A stretch of 64,000 bases of DNA from Flavimobilis sp052324925. Its GTDB lineage: Bacteria; Actinomycetota; Actinomycetes; Actinomycetales; Cellulomonadaceae. Below, piece after piece: positions 51,526-59,402 of the stretch. The stretch's first letter is position 1. Every line of letters starts with the position of its first letter. The notes under the pieces are model-generated. The model was not told the origin of the DNA and did no database searches. It saw only the letters and a program-made list of their open reading frames with translations. Both the position numbers and the translations under genes were made by a program. Where the stretch lies: the NCBI GenBank assembly GCA_052324925.1, contig JBQPRE010000004.1; one strand, given 5' to 3'.

Positions 51526-51932
51526 GAGCCCTGCCCGACGGGGGTGGTCCCGTGCGAGCAGTCGGTGCACAGCCCGAAGAGCTCGATCGTGTGCTCGATG
51601 TCGGTGAAGCCGTGGGAGTCACCGACGAGCGCAGCCCAGGCCTCGACCGTGGGGCCGTCGATCTCGACGGTCGTGCCGCAGGTGCGGCACACGAGGTGGT
51701 GGTGGTGCTCACGGCGGGCGCAGCGCCGGTAGGCGGTCTCGCCGTCGGTGAGGCGCAGGACGTCGACCTCGCCCGCGGTCGCGAGCGACTGCAGCGTCCG
51801 GTAGACCGTCGCGAGACCGATCGCCTCGCCGCGCGACGTGAGCTCTTCGTGCAGCTGCTGGGCCGAGAGAAACTCGGGGATCTCGGCGAGGGCCTCCGAG
51901 ACGGCCTGGCGCTGCCGGGTCATGCGTTGCAC
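51522..51932 (-). CDS. zur: Fur-family regulator, probably Zur
   Basis: Repressor of 136 residues. GTG 51932 has GGAGG 6 nt upstream; an ATG at 51923 is an alternative. Winged helix with QQLHEELTSRGEAIGLATVY, then the Fur metal core HHHHLVCRTCG and the C-terminal Cys pair CTDC with His nearby. Placement in the same operon as znuACB, and a Zur box upstream of znuA, make zinc the likely co-repressor, so the operon represses itself. Its start lies at the end of znuB (1 nt apart); its stop overlaps the next gene. Confidence 0.88.
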   Translation of the reverse strand: MQRMTRQRQAVSEALAEIPEFLSAQQLHEELTSRGEAIGLATVYRTLQSLATAGEVDVLRLTDGETAYRRCARREHHHHLVCRTCGTTVEIDGPTVEAWAALVGDSHGFTDIEHTIELFGLCTDCSHGTTPVGQGS

Positions 51933-51933
51933 G

Positions 51934-52833
51934 TCAGTCCTCCATCACGACGTCGGCGGGAAGATCAGGGTGGGGGTCGCGGCGCGTGCGTCCGCGCCGC
52001 AGGAACGGGTGGACGAGGGCGGTGAGCACGTAGGCGCCGATCGTGATGACGACGATCATGGCCCCGGGGGAGACGTTCCACCAGTACGTCACTGAGAGGC
52101 CGCTGAGGCACGCCAGGACGCCGATGCCGATCGCGAGACGCATCGTCGTGACGAAGGACCGCGTGAGCAGCTGCGCGACCGCGACGGGGACGATCATGAG
52201 CGCGGAGACCAGCAGCAGCCCGACGACGCGCATCGCGACGGTGACGGTGAGAGCCGCCATGACCGCGATCGCGATGTTGAGCACGCGGACGGGCAGGCCG
52301 CTCGCGCGCGCAAACTCCTCGTCGTGCGAGACGGTGAAGAGCGCGGGGCGCAGACCCACACCGAGCGTGAGCACGACGAGAGCGAGCGTCGCGGTGAGGA
52401 CGAGGTCCCATGTCGTCACGACCGAGATCGAGCCGAAGAGGTAGGCCATGAGGTTGGAGCTCTGACCACCCGCGAGCTGGATGATGATGACGCCGCCCGC
52501 GATGCCGCCGTAGAAGAGCAGGGCGAGCGCGACGTCGGCGCTCGTCCGGCCACGTTCGCGGACGATCTCGATGCCGACTGCGCCAGCGACCGCGGCGACG
52601 ACCGCGCCGGGGACGGCGAGCGCGTCCGACGGGCTCGCGCCGACCGCGGCGCCGACGAGCCAGCCCAGAGCGACGCCCGTGAGCGCGACGTGGCCGATCC
52701 CGTCCCCGAGCAGCGAGAGCCGACGTTGGACGAGGAACGTCCCCATGACAGGCGCGACGATCCCGACGAGCAGGGCCGCGAGCAGACCACGCTGCATGAG
52801 CGGGGTCGAGAGCATGTCGATGACCTGGTCCAT
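51934..52833 (-). CDS. znuB: Zinc ABC transporter permease
   Basis: Membrane permease of the metal-uptake ABC-3 family; 299 residues, eight or nine hydrophobic segments. Typical blocks: LMQRGLLAALLVGIVAPVMG, RRLSLLGDGIGHVALTGVAL, SSNLMAYLFGSI and, late, LLLVSALMIVPVAVAQLL. ATG 52833 is 1 nt beyond the znuC stop codon region, so the genes are coupled. The tail is basic and cytosolic. Confidence 0.93.
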   Translation of the reverse strand: MDQVIDMLSTPLMQRGLLAALLVGIVAPVMGTFLVQRRLSLLGDGIGHVALTGVALGWLVGAAVGASPSDALAVPGAVVAAVAGAVGIEIVRERGRTSADVALALLFYGGIAGGVIIIQLAGGQSSNLMAYLFGSISVVTTWDLVLTATLALVVLTLGVGLRPALFTVSHDEEFARASGLPVRVLNIAIAVMAALTVTVAMRVVGLLLVSALMIVPVAVAQLLTRSFVTTMRLAIGIGVLACLSGLSVTYWWNVSPGAMIVVITIGAYVLTALVHPFLRRGRTRRDPHPDLPADVVMED

Positions 52834-52834
52834 G

Positions 52835-53689
52835 TCAGTCGGCCTCGCAGAACGGGTGGTCGGTGAGGACCACGGCGGACGCGGCGAGCTCGGGGTCGCC
52901 GTGGGGGTGGAGGTGGTCGTGTGCCGGGTCGTCGTGCCCCTGCGCGGCCCGCAGGGCGGGGCCGTCGTGAACGACGCGACCGTGCTTGAGGACCACAGTG
53001 CGCGTGATGAGACCGTCGAGCTCTCCGAGCTCGTGGAGGACGACGAGCACGGTGACACCCCGTGCCACGAGCTGCGTGAGCGTACGTGCGAAGGCCTCCT
53101 GGCTCGGCTGGTCGACGCCGGCGACGGGTTCGTCGAGGATGAGCAGCTCGGGCTCACGCACGAGTGCCCGAGCGATGAGGACGCGGCGCTGCTGGCCGCC
53201 CGAGAGCTCGGCCACGGCCTCGTCGCGCCGATGGAGCATGCCGACGGCCTCGAGCGCGCGGTCGACGCGCTCGCGCCACCCGCTCGGCTTGCGCAGGGTG
53301 CGCGGACCGAGCAGGCCCGACGTGACGATCTCCCGCACGGTTGCAGGGACGCCGCCCGTCACGGCGACCCGCTGAGGAACGTATCCGACGCGCTTCCACG
53401 GCACGCTCGGCCCGAGCGGGGCGCCCAGCACCTCGACGGAACCGCCGCTCGCCGGGACGGCTCTGACGAGCGTCCGCACGAGCGTCGACTTGCCCGAGCC
53501 GTTCGTCCCCAGGAGGGCGACGACCTCACCCTGGGTGATGCGGAGGTCGACCCCACCGAGGATCTGTTGCCCACCCAGGTGGGTCGTGAGTCCGCGGACG
53601 TCGAGGACCGTGCGCCCTGGACTCTCGGCGAGGGTGGCCGCCTGCGCGGGCATGGGCAGCGAGGTCTGTGGCTGCGTCGCGTCACTCAC
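52835..53689 (-). CDS. znuC: Zinc ABC transporter ATP-binding protein
   Basis: ATPase of the zinc importer; 284 residues from GTG 53689, overlapping the end of znuA by 8 nt. Walker A GTNGSGKST, Q-loop GYVPQRV, signature LSGGQQRR, Walker B LLILDEPVAG and the H-loop VLHEL are all present. The C-terminal tail is rich in His and Asp (GHDDPAHDHLHPHGDP), which may bind zinc in the cytoplasm. Confidence 0.95.
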   Translation of the reverse strand: MSDATQPQTSLPMPAQAATLAESPGRTVLDVRGLTTHLGGQQILGGVDLRITQGEVVALLGTNGSGKSTLVRTLVRAVPASGGSVEVLGAPLGPSVPWKRVGYVPQRVAVTGGVPATVREIVTSGLLGPRTLRKPSGWRERVDRALEAVGMLHRRDEAVAELSGGQQRRVLIARALVREPELLILDEPVAGVDQPSQEAFARTLTQLVARGVTVLVVLHELGELDGLITRTVVLKHGRVVHDGPALRAAQGHDDPAHDHLHPHGDPELAASAVVLTDHPFCEAD

Positions 53690-54731
53690 AAGCGAGCCCC
53701 GTCATGAGGGTGTCGAGGTTGGCGGTCATGACCGAGACGTAGTCGGCCCCCGCGGCGACCTCGTCGTTCGTCAGCGTCTCGAGCGGGCTGAGTGCCGCGG
53801 TGCTCACGCCGACCTCCTCGGCCAGGACCGTGGCGACCTTGGCGCTCGCGGACGACTCGAAGAAGATCGTCGGAACTCCTGCCTCGCGGATCGTCGCGGC
53901 GACGTCGCGCAGGCGAGCGGGCGTGGGCTCGGACTCGGGGTCGAGCCCTGAGACGGAGACCTGCGCGAGGTCGTAGCGTGCCGCGAGGTGGCCGAACGCG
54001 GCGTGGCTCGTGACGATCGTGCGGTGCGTGCACGACGCGAGACCGTCGGTGAAGGCGTCGTCGAGCTCGGTCAGGTGTGTGACGAGCGCGTCGGCCCTCG
54101 TGCGGTAGGCCTCGGCCCCGGCGGGGTCGGCGGCCGAGAGTGCGTCGGCCATGGCCGGAGCGAGGAGCGCGAGGCGCGTGGGGTCGAGCCAGAAGTGGGG
54201 GTCGGGTCCGTCGTGACCGTGCCCGTCGTCGGTCGTCTCGTCGTGCGGTGCGTGGTCGTCGTCGGCCGTCTCGTCGTGCGCCGCGTGGTCGTCAGCCTCG
54301 TGATCGTCCGCCGCGTGGTCGTCTGCCGCGTCGCGGGGGAGGGCCGGCGTGGCGGGGGGCGCAGCCTCGAGGACGGCGGTTGCGTCGAGCGTGCGCTGTG
54401 GCGCGCCGTCGGCTACGGCCTGGTCGACCGCGGGCTGGAATCCGCTCTGGTAGACGACGAGGTCGGCGGCCCGGATGTCGCGGACGACGGCCGGTGCGAG
54501 CTCGAGGTCGTGGGGCTCCCCGCCGGGCGGCGTGAGGTTGGTGACGTGGACGCGGTCACCGCCGACCTGCTGCGCGACGTAGTGGAGGGGGTAGAACGAG
54601 GAGAGCACAGAGATGCGGCCGTCGTCGGCGGGGGCGGCGGTGCAGGCCGCGAGGGCGAGCGCGGCGGCGGGGACGAGGGCGGTCACGACGAGTGCGGTGC
54701 GGCGGGCGTGCGACGGCACGGAGAAGCTCAT
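53682..54731 (-). CDS. znuA: Zinc-binding lipoprotein of the ABC importer
   Basis: Extracellular zinc receptor of cluster A-I, 349 residues. Signal peptide with lipobox LAAC. Metal-site context: FYPLHYVAQQVGG, the GGEPHDLELAP His, a His/Asp-rich loop of about 50 residues with repeated DDHA, the DPHFWLDPTR His, and the late TSHAAFGHLA His; this loop is the hallmark of ZnuA rather than manganese receptors. Starts at 54731, 54740 and TTG 54746 are all in frame. ATG 54731 is preferred because the upstream ones lie inside the promoter core. Confidence 0.94.
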   Translation of the reverse strand: MSFSVPSHARRTALVVTALVPAAALALAACTAAPADDGRISVLSSFYPLHYVAQQVGGDRVHVTNLTPPGGEPHDLELAPAVVRDIRAADLVVYQSGFQPAVDQAVADGAPQRTLDATAVLEAAPPATPALPRDAADDHAADDHEADDHAAHDETADDDHAPHDETTDDGHGHDGPDPHFWLDPTRLALLAPAMADALSAADPAGAEAYRTRADALVTHLTELDDAFTDGLASCTHRTIVTSHAAFGHLAARYDLAQVSVSGLDPESEPTPARLRDVAATIREAGVPTIFFESSASAKVATVLAEEVGVSTAALSPLETLTNDEVAAGADYVSVMTANLDTLMTGLACE

Positions 54732-54752
54732 GAGTTCCATTCTCAAGAATGA

Positions 54753-54767
54753 TGAGAATGATTGTCA
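54753..54767 (-). promoter_or_regulatory. Zur box upstream of znuA
   Basis: TGAGAATGATTGTCA fits the actinobacterial Zur pattern TGAnAATGATTnTCA at every fixed position. On the minus strand its edge overlaps a consensus -35 TTGACA (54768-54763), so bound repressor would block RNA polymerase. A second inverted repeat, CATTCTC-N9-GAGAATG (54738-54760), overlaps it. Confidence 0.88.
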
Positions 54768-54905
54768 ATTCACGGGAACGTGGTGGTCGTCACACCGCGG
54801 GCGCCGGGTGGCGGCCCCTCAGCACGCGGCCCGCTACGCTGGGAGCGCTGTTCCCCGCCCCGCACGCCATGCGTGGCGACGACCTTCCAGACGGAGTGAT
54901 CACCA

Positions 54906-56294
54906 GTGGCTTCAACCTCCAAGCGTCTCGACGCCGTCATCTCCCTCGCCAAGCGCCGGGGCTTCGTCTTCCAGGCAGGTGAGATCTACGGAGGCTCGCG
55001 CTCGGCCTGGGACTACGGGCCCCTGGGCGCCGAGCTCAAGGAGAACATCAAGCGCCAGTGGTGGCAGTCGATGGTCCGCGGCCGCGAGGACGTCGTCGGG
55101 ATCGACTCCTCGGTCATCCTGCCACGCAAGGTGTGGGAGGCGTCGGGTCACGTCGCCGTCTTCACCGACCCGCTCATCGAGTGCACGAGCTGCCACAAGC
55201 GCTTTCGTGCCGACACGCTCCTTGAGGAGTTCGAGGAGAAGAAGGGGCGCGCAGCTGAGAACGGCCTCGCCGACGTCGCCTGCCCCAACTGCGGCACGCG
55301 TGAGGCGTGGACCGAGCCCCAGAACTTCTCGGGCCTCCTCAAGACGTACCTCGGCGCTGTCGACAACGAAGAGGGCATGCACTACCTGCGTCCCGAGACG
55401 GCTCAGGGCATCTTCGTGAACTTCGCCAACGTCCAGACTGCCTCCCGCATGAAGCCCCCCTTCGGAATCGGCCAGATCGGTAAGTCGTTCCGCAACGAGA
55501 TCACACCGGGCAACTTCATCTTCCGGACGCGTGAGTTCGAGCAGATGGAGATGGAGTTCTTCGTCGAGCCCGGAACGGACGAGGAATGGCACCAGACGTG
55601 GATCGACACGCGCATGGCCTGGTACACGGACCTCGGCGTCGACGCTGACAACCTGCGTCTGTACGAGCACCCGCAGGAGAAGCTCTCGCACTACTCCAAG
55701 CGCACGGTCGACATCGAGTACCGCTTCGGGTTCACCGGTTCGGAGTGGGGCGAGCTCGAGGGCATCGCGAACCGCACCGACTACGACCTGCGGACGCACT
55801 CGGAGATCTCGGGCAAGGACCTGTCGTACTTCGACCAGGCCAAGAACGAGCGCTACTTCCCGTACGTCATCGAGCCGGCGGCGGGCCTCACCCGGTCGCT
55901 CATGGCGTTCCTCGTCGAGGCCTATGCCGAGGACGAGGCTCCCAACGCGAAGGGCGGTGTCGACGTGCGGACGGTGCTGCGCCTCGACCACCGTCTCGCG
56001 CCAGTCAAGGCTGCGGTTCTGCCGCTCTCGCGCAACGCGGACCTCTCGCCCAAGGCGCGTGACCTCGCGACCCGCTTGCGCAAGCACTGGAACGTCGACT
56101 TCGACGACGCGGGTGCGATCGGCCGTCGCTACCGTCGCCAGGACGAGATCGGCACGCCCTTCTGCATCACGGTCGACTTCGACACGCTCGAGGACCACGC
56201 CGTGACGATCCGCCACCGTGACTCGATGGAGCAGGAGCGCGTCGCGCTCGACCAGGTCGAAGCGTTCCTCGCGGCGCGTCTTCTCGGCGCCTGA
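54906..56294 (+). CDS. glyS: Glycyl-tRNA synthetase, homodimeric type
   Basis: Class II synthetase charging tRNA-Gly; 462 residues from GTG 54906. AWDYGPLGAELKENIKRQWW (N-terminal signature), a zinc-like cysteine set (CTSCHKRF; CPNCG), motif 2 FRNEITPGNFIFRTREFEQ, motif 3 region GLTRSLMAFLVEAY, then an anticodon-binding domain with RLAPVKAAVLPLSRN and GAIGRRYRRQDEIGTPFCI. It is divergent from znuA over 174 bp that hold both promoters; no T-box or leader is seen. Confidence 0.98.
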   Translation: MASTSKRLDAVISLAKRRGFVFQAGEIYGGSRSAWDYGPLGAELKENIKRQWWQSMVRGREDVVGIDSSVILPRKVWEASGHVAVFTDPLIECTSCHKRFRADTLLEEFEEKKGRAAENGLADVACPNCGTREAWTEPQNFSGLLKTYLGAVDNEEGMHYLRPETAQGIFVNFANVQTASRMKPPFGIGQIGKSFRNEITPGNFIFRTREFEQMEMEFFVEPGTDEEWHQTWIDTRMAWYTDLGVDADNLRLYEHPQEKLSHYSKRTVDIEYRFGFTGSEWGELEGIANRTDYDLRTHSEISGKDLSYFDQAKNERYFPYVIEPAAGLTRSLMAFLVEAYAEDEAPNAKGGVDVRTVLRLDHRLAPVKAAVLPLSRNADLSPKARDLATRLRKHWNVDFDDAGAIGRRYRRQDEIGTPFCITVDFDTLEDHAVTIRHRDSMEQERVALDQVEAFLAARLLGA

Positions 56295-56302
56295 GACACG
56301 GA

Positions 56303-56339
56303 CCGAGGGGCCGACGGCGACATACCGTCGGCCCCTCGG
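56303..56339 (+). terminator. Terminator after glyS
   Basis: ccgaggggccgacgg (56303-56317) pairs exactly with ccgtcggcccctcgg (56325-56339); 15-bp stem, 7-nt loop, 8 nt past the stop. Confidence 0.92.
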
Positions 56340-56423
56340 CCGTTCCGGGGTGCGCGAGCGCTCCCGGACGTCACCGTTCCCCGCGTGGCGGACGCCACGT
56401 CGAGGCCCGCGAGGCACGATGGG

Positions 56424-57656
56424 ATGATGGATGCCATGACCGCGACGACCTCGACCACCGCGCCGCCCCTCCGCGCCGAGGGCGCGGCCGTGACCGCCGG
56501 GCCGGGTGGCGCCGTCCTGCCGCCTTTGCAGATCGGGCCTCACACGGTTGAGACGCCCGTCGTCCTGGCGCCCATGGCGGGCGTGACGAACAGCGCGTTC
56601 CGACGCCTGTGCCGCGAGCATGGCGCGGGGCTGTACGTCGCGGAGATGGTGACGTCGCGCGCGCTCGTCGCGCGCAACGAGGAGTCGCTGCGGATCGTCA
56701 CGTTCGAGCCCGACGAGGCGGTGCGCTCGGCGCAGGTCTACGGTGTCGACCCGGCGACCGTCGCTGCAGCCGTGCGCATCATCGCCGGCGAGGACCGTGC
56801 CGATCACGTCGACCTCAACTTCGGGTGTCCCGTCCCCAAGGTGACGCGCAAGGGTGGCGGGGCTGCGCTCCCGTGGAAGCGCGAGCTGTTCACGAGCATC
56901 GTCGGCGCGGCCGTCGAGGCCGCCGCTCCCTATGGCGTTCCGGTGACGATCAAGATGCGCAAGGGGATCGACGCCGATCACGAGACGTACCTTGAGGCGG
57001 GGCTTCTCGCCGAGGGCCTCGGCGTCGCGTCGGTCGCGTTGCACGCGCGTACGGCCGCAGAGCACTACTCGGGCCGCGCGGACTGGTCCGCGATCGCCGA
57101 GCTCAAGCGCACGGTGCGGAGCATCCCGGTGCTGGGCAACGGGGACATCTGGTCGGCCGAGGACGCCCTGGAGATGGTGCGGACGACGGGCTGCGACGGG
57201 GTCGTCGTCGGACGGGGATGTCAGGGGCGGCCGTGGCTCTTCCACGACCTCGCGGCAGCCTTCGCGGGCCGTCCGGACCGCCTGCGTCCGGGGCTGGCCA
57301 TGGTCGCCGAGACGATCATGCGGCACGGCGAGCTCATGGTCGAGGAGTTCGGTGACGAGGGCCGTGGCACGCGGGAGCTGCGCAAGCACATGGCGTGGTA
57401 CCTCAAGGGCTATGCGGTCGGTGGCGACGCGCGCCGCGCGCTCGCGATGGTGTCGTCGCTCGCTGAGCTGCGGACGCTGCTCGACGCGCTTGATCTTGAC
57501 GCGCCCTACCCGGGCGAGGCCGCGGAGGGCACGCGGGGGCGTCAGGGCACCCCGAAGACCCCGCACCTGCCCGAGGGCTGGCTTGACTCGCGCGAGCTCG
57601 ATGACGACTTCCGCGCCCGTCTTCTCGAGGCGGAGCTCGCGGTCTCGGGAGGCTGA
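56424..57656 (+). CDS. dusB: tRNA-dihydrouridine synthase
   Basis: FMN enzyme reducing uridines in the tRNA D-loop; 410 residues from ATG 56424 (ATGs at 56427 and 56436 are alternatives). TIM-barrel marks: VVLAPMAGVTNSAFRRLCRE, AEMVTSRALV, VDLNFGCPVPKVTRKGGGAA with the catalytic Cys, VTIKMRKGID, LHARTAAEHYSG, and NGDIWSAEDALEMV with GRGCQGRPW. The C terminus carries a helical tRNA-binding part and a longer hydrophilic tail. Confidence 0.95.
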   Translation: MMDAMTATTSTTAPPLRAEGAAVTAGPGGAVLPPLQIGPHTVETPVVLAPMAGVTNSAFRRLCREHGAGLYVAEMVTSRALVARNEESLRIVTFEPDEAVRSAQVYGVDPATVAAAVRIIAGEDRADHVDLNFGCPVPKVTRKGGGAALPWKRELFTSIVGAAVEAAAPYGVPVTIKMRKGIDADHETYLEAGLLAEGLGVASVALHARTAAEHYSGRADWSAIAELKRTVRSIPVLGNGDIWSAEDALEMVRTTGCDGVVVGRGCQGRPWLFHDLAAAFAGRPDRLRPGLAMVAETIMRHGELMVEEFGDEGRGTRELRKHMAWYLKGYAVGGDARRALAMVSSLAELRTLLDALDLDAPYPGEAAEGTRGRQGTPKTPHLPEGWLDSRELDDDFRARLLEAELAVSGG

Positions 57657-57685
57657 CGCGACGTCGTGGCGGTCCCGCGAGGCTC

Positions 57686-57706
57686 TGCAAGTTTCTGTAT
57701 GCTTGC
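57686..57706 (+). promoter_or_regulatory. Operator-like inverted repeat over the amylase promoter
   Basis: GCAAG (57687-57691), 10 nt, CTTGC (57702-57706). A likely extended -10, TGTATGCT (57696-57703), lies within it, so a bound LacI/MalR-type repressor would block transcription. Sequence type resembles the TTGCA-containing motifs reported before actinobacterial amylase genes. Confidence 0.6.
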
Positions 57707-57732
57707 GACGTCATTGTCGACGAGGGAGCCCC

Positions 57733-59265
57733 ATGAGAACCGCACGCACGACCTTCCGTCTCGCCGGTGTAGCAGCCGTCGCAGCCATGCTCGCGGCGTG
57801 CTCAGGCGGCACCGCGGCCCCCGACGGAACGGCCTCGCTCACGGATGCCGCGGCGCCTGACACCTCCGTGGCGACGTCAGCCGGCCCGGACGCCGGCCCG
57901 CTCCCGGGCGTCGGCATCCAGATGTTCCAGTGGACGTGGGACTCGATCGCGCGCGAGTGCACCGACGTCCTCGGCCCCCGCGGCATCAGCTGGGTGCTCA
58001 CCTCGCCGCCCCAGGAGCACATCGTCGGAGCGCAGTGGTGGACCTCCTACCAGCCCGTCAGCCATGAGATCGAGTCGCGGCTCGGCACGCGTGAGCAGTT
58101 CGCCGACATGGTGGCGACGTGCGACGACGCGGGCGTCGGCATCGTCGCCGACGCGGTCCTCAACCACATGGCGGGTCAGAACGACCCCGGGACAGGCTGG
58201 GCCGGCTCGGACTACGAGCACTACGAATACCCGGGCCTCTTCTCGGACGCCGAGGGCGACTTCCACCACTGCGACGCCCTCGACGGCGACATCCAGAACT
58301 ACAAGAACGCCGACGAGGTCCAAGGGTGCGAGCTCGTCAACCTCGCGGACCTCGCGACCGAGACCGAGCGCGTGCGCACGGCGCTCGCCGCCTACCTCGC
58401 CGACCTCGTCGACCTCGGTGTGGCAGGCGTGCGCGTCGACGCAGCCAAGCACATGCCTCCGGCCGACATCGCGGCCATCCTCGCGGATCTTCCGGCTGAC
58501 GCGGTCGTCTGGCAGGAGGTCATCCGAGGTGGTGGCGAGCCCGTGACGCCCGAGCAGTATGTCGACAACGGTGCGGTCTTCGAGTTCGGCTACGGACGCG
58601 AGCTCGTCGGGCTCCTCGGAGGATCGACATTCCGGCAGGCGCTCACGCTCGGGGAGCGGGGCATGCTCGAGTCGGAGTCGGCGGTGGTCTTCGTGACCAA
58701 CCACGACACGGAACGCAACGGCGAGACCCTCATGGCGCAGGACGACGAGTACCTCCTGGCCAACGTGCTCATGCTCGCTGGGGCCTACGGCACGCCCGTG
58801 CTCTACTCGGGCTACACGTTCGAGGACCGTGACGCGGGCCCGGCGCAGGACCCGGACGGTCGCGTCCTCGACGCCTCGTGCACCGAGGGCGTCGGCCCGG
58901 GTTCAGAGCTCGAGGTCGGCGCATGGACGTGCGAGCAGCGCTGGCCGGGCGTCCAGGGCATGCTCCAATGGCGTTCCGTCACGGACGGAGCCGGGCTCAC
59001 GGCGGTCGACGACTCGGCCTCGGACGTCCTGGCGTTCTCGCGAGGGAAGCTCGGGATGATCATCGTCAACCGGGACGACGAGGCTGTCGTCGGCACGTGG
59101 ACCACGACCCTCGCACCGGGGACATATTGCGATGTGTCCGCAGGTCCGGTCAGCACGAAGGGGTGCGGAGGCGCTACGATCGAGGTCGCAGCAGGGGGCA
59201 CAGTGACTGCTACGGTTCCTGCCAGGGGTTTTGTGGCTGTGCATGCTGAAGGTCACGCAGGGTGA
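57733..59265 (+). CDS. Lipoprotein alpha-amylase (GH13)
   Basis: Extracellular membrane-tethered starch hydrolase of 510 residues. Signal peptide with lipobox LAAC, lipidated Cys23. The GH13 barrel resembles the Streptomyces/animal-type amylases: GIQMFQWTWDSIARECTDVL, GISWVLTSPPQEHI, region I DAVLNHMAG, region II GVRVDAAKH with nucleophile Asp, region III WQEVIRGGG with Glu, and region IV VTNHDTERNG with Asp. A C-terminal all-beta domain follows (NRDDEAVVGTWTTTLAPGTY). No starch-binding module, unlike the enzyme at the window start. ATG 57733 with GAGGGAG upstream. A LacI-type operator covers its promoter. Confidence 0.95.
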   Translation: MRTARTTFRLAGVAAVAAMLAACSGGTAAPDGTASLTDAAAPDTSVATSAGPDAGPLPGVGIQMFQWTWDSIARECTDVLGPRGISWVLTSPPQEHIVGAQWWTSYQPVSHEIESRLGTREQFADMVATCDDAGVGIVADAVLNHMAGQNDPGTGWAGSDYEHYEYPGLFSDAEGDFHHCDALDGDIQNYKNADEVQGCELVNLADLATETERVRTALAAYLADLVDLGVAGVRVDAAKHMPPADIAAILADLPADAVVWQEVIRGGGEPVTPEQYVDNGAVFEFGYGRELVGLLGGSTFRQALTLGERGMLESESAVVFVTNHDTERNGETLMAQDDEYLLANVLMLAGAYGTPVLYSGYTFEDRDAGPAQDPDGRVLDASCTEGVGPGSELEVGAWTCEQRWPGVQGMLQWRSVTDGAGLTAVDDSASDVLAFSRGKLGMIIVNRDDEAVVGTWTTTLAPGTYCDVSAGPVSTKGCGGATIEVAAGGTVTATVPARGFVAVHAEGHAG

Positions 59266-59294
59266 CCTGAGGCCCAAGATCCGCCGCGTGGGTT

Positions 59295-59323
59295 GCGCGC
59301 GTGTCGTGGACGGACACGCGCGC
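59295..59323. terminator. Hairpin 1 between convergent amylase and alpha-glucosidase
   Basis: gcgcgcgtgtc (59295-59305) pairs exactly with gacacgcgcgc (59313-59323); 11 bp, 7-nt loop. Confidence 0.75.
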
Positions 59324-59339
59324 TCGCGCGGCAGGGCGA

Positions 59340-59368
59340 GAGGGCGGTGGCCGGTGGCCACCGCCCTC
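59340..59368. terminator. Hairpin 2 between convergent amylase and alpha-glucosidase
   Basis: gagggcggtggcc (59340-59352) pairs exactly with ggccaccgccctc (59356-59368); 13 bp, 3-nt loop. With hairpin 1 it makes a tandem bidirectional stop. Confidence 0.85.
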
Positions 59369-59402
59369 CGTTCATGTCTGAGCCGGCGTGGTACGCCAGT
59401 CC

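Noticed and set aside
54768..54905. T-box or other tRNA-sensing leader before glyS
   Set aside because: No stem-loop or conserved T-box sequence was found in the 174-bp divergent gap.
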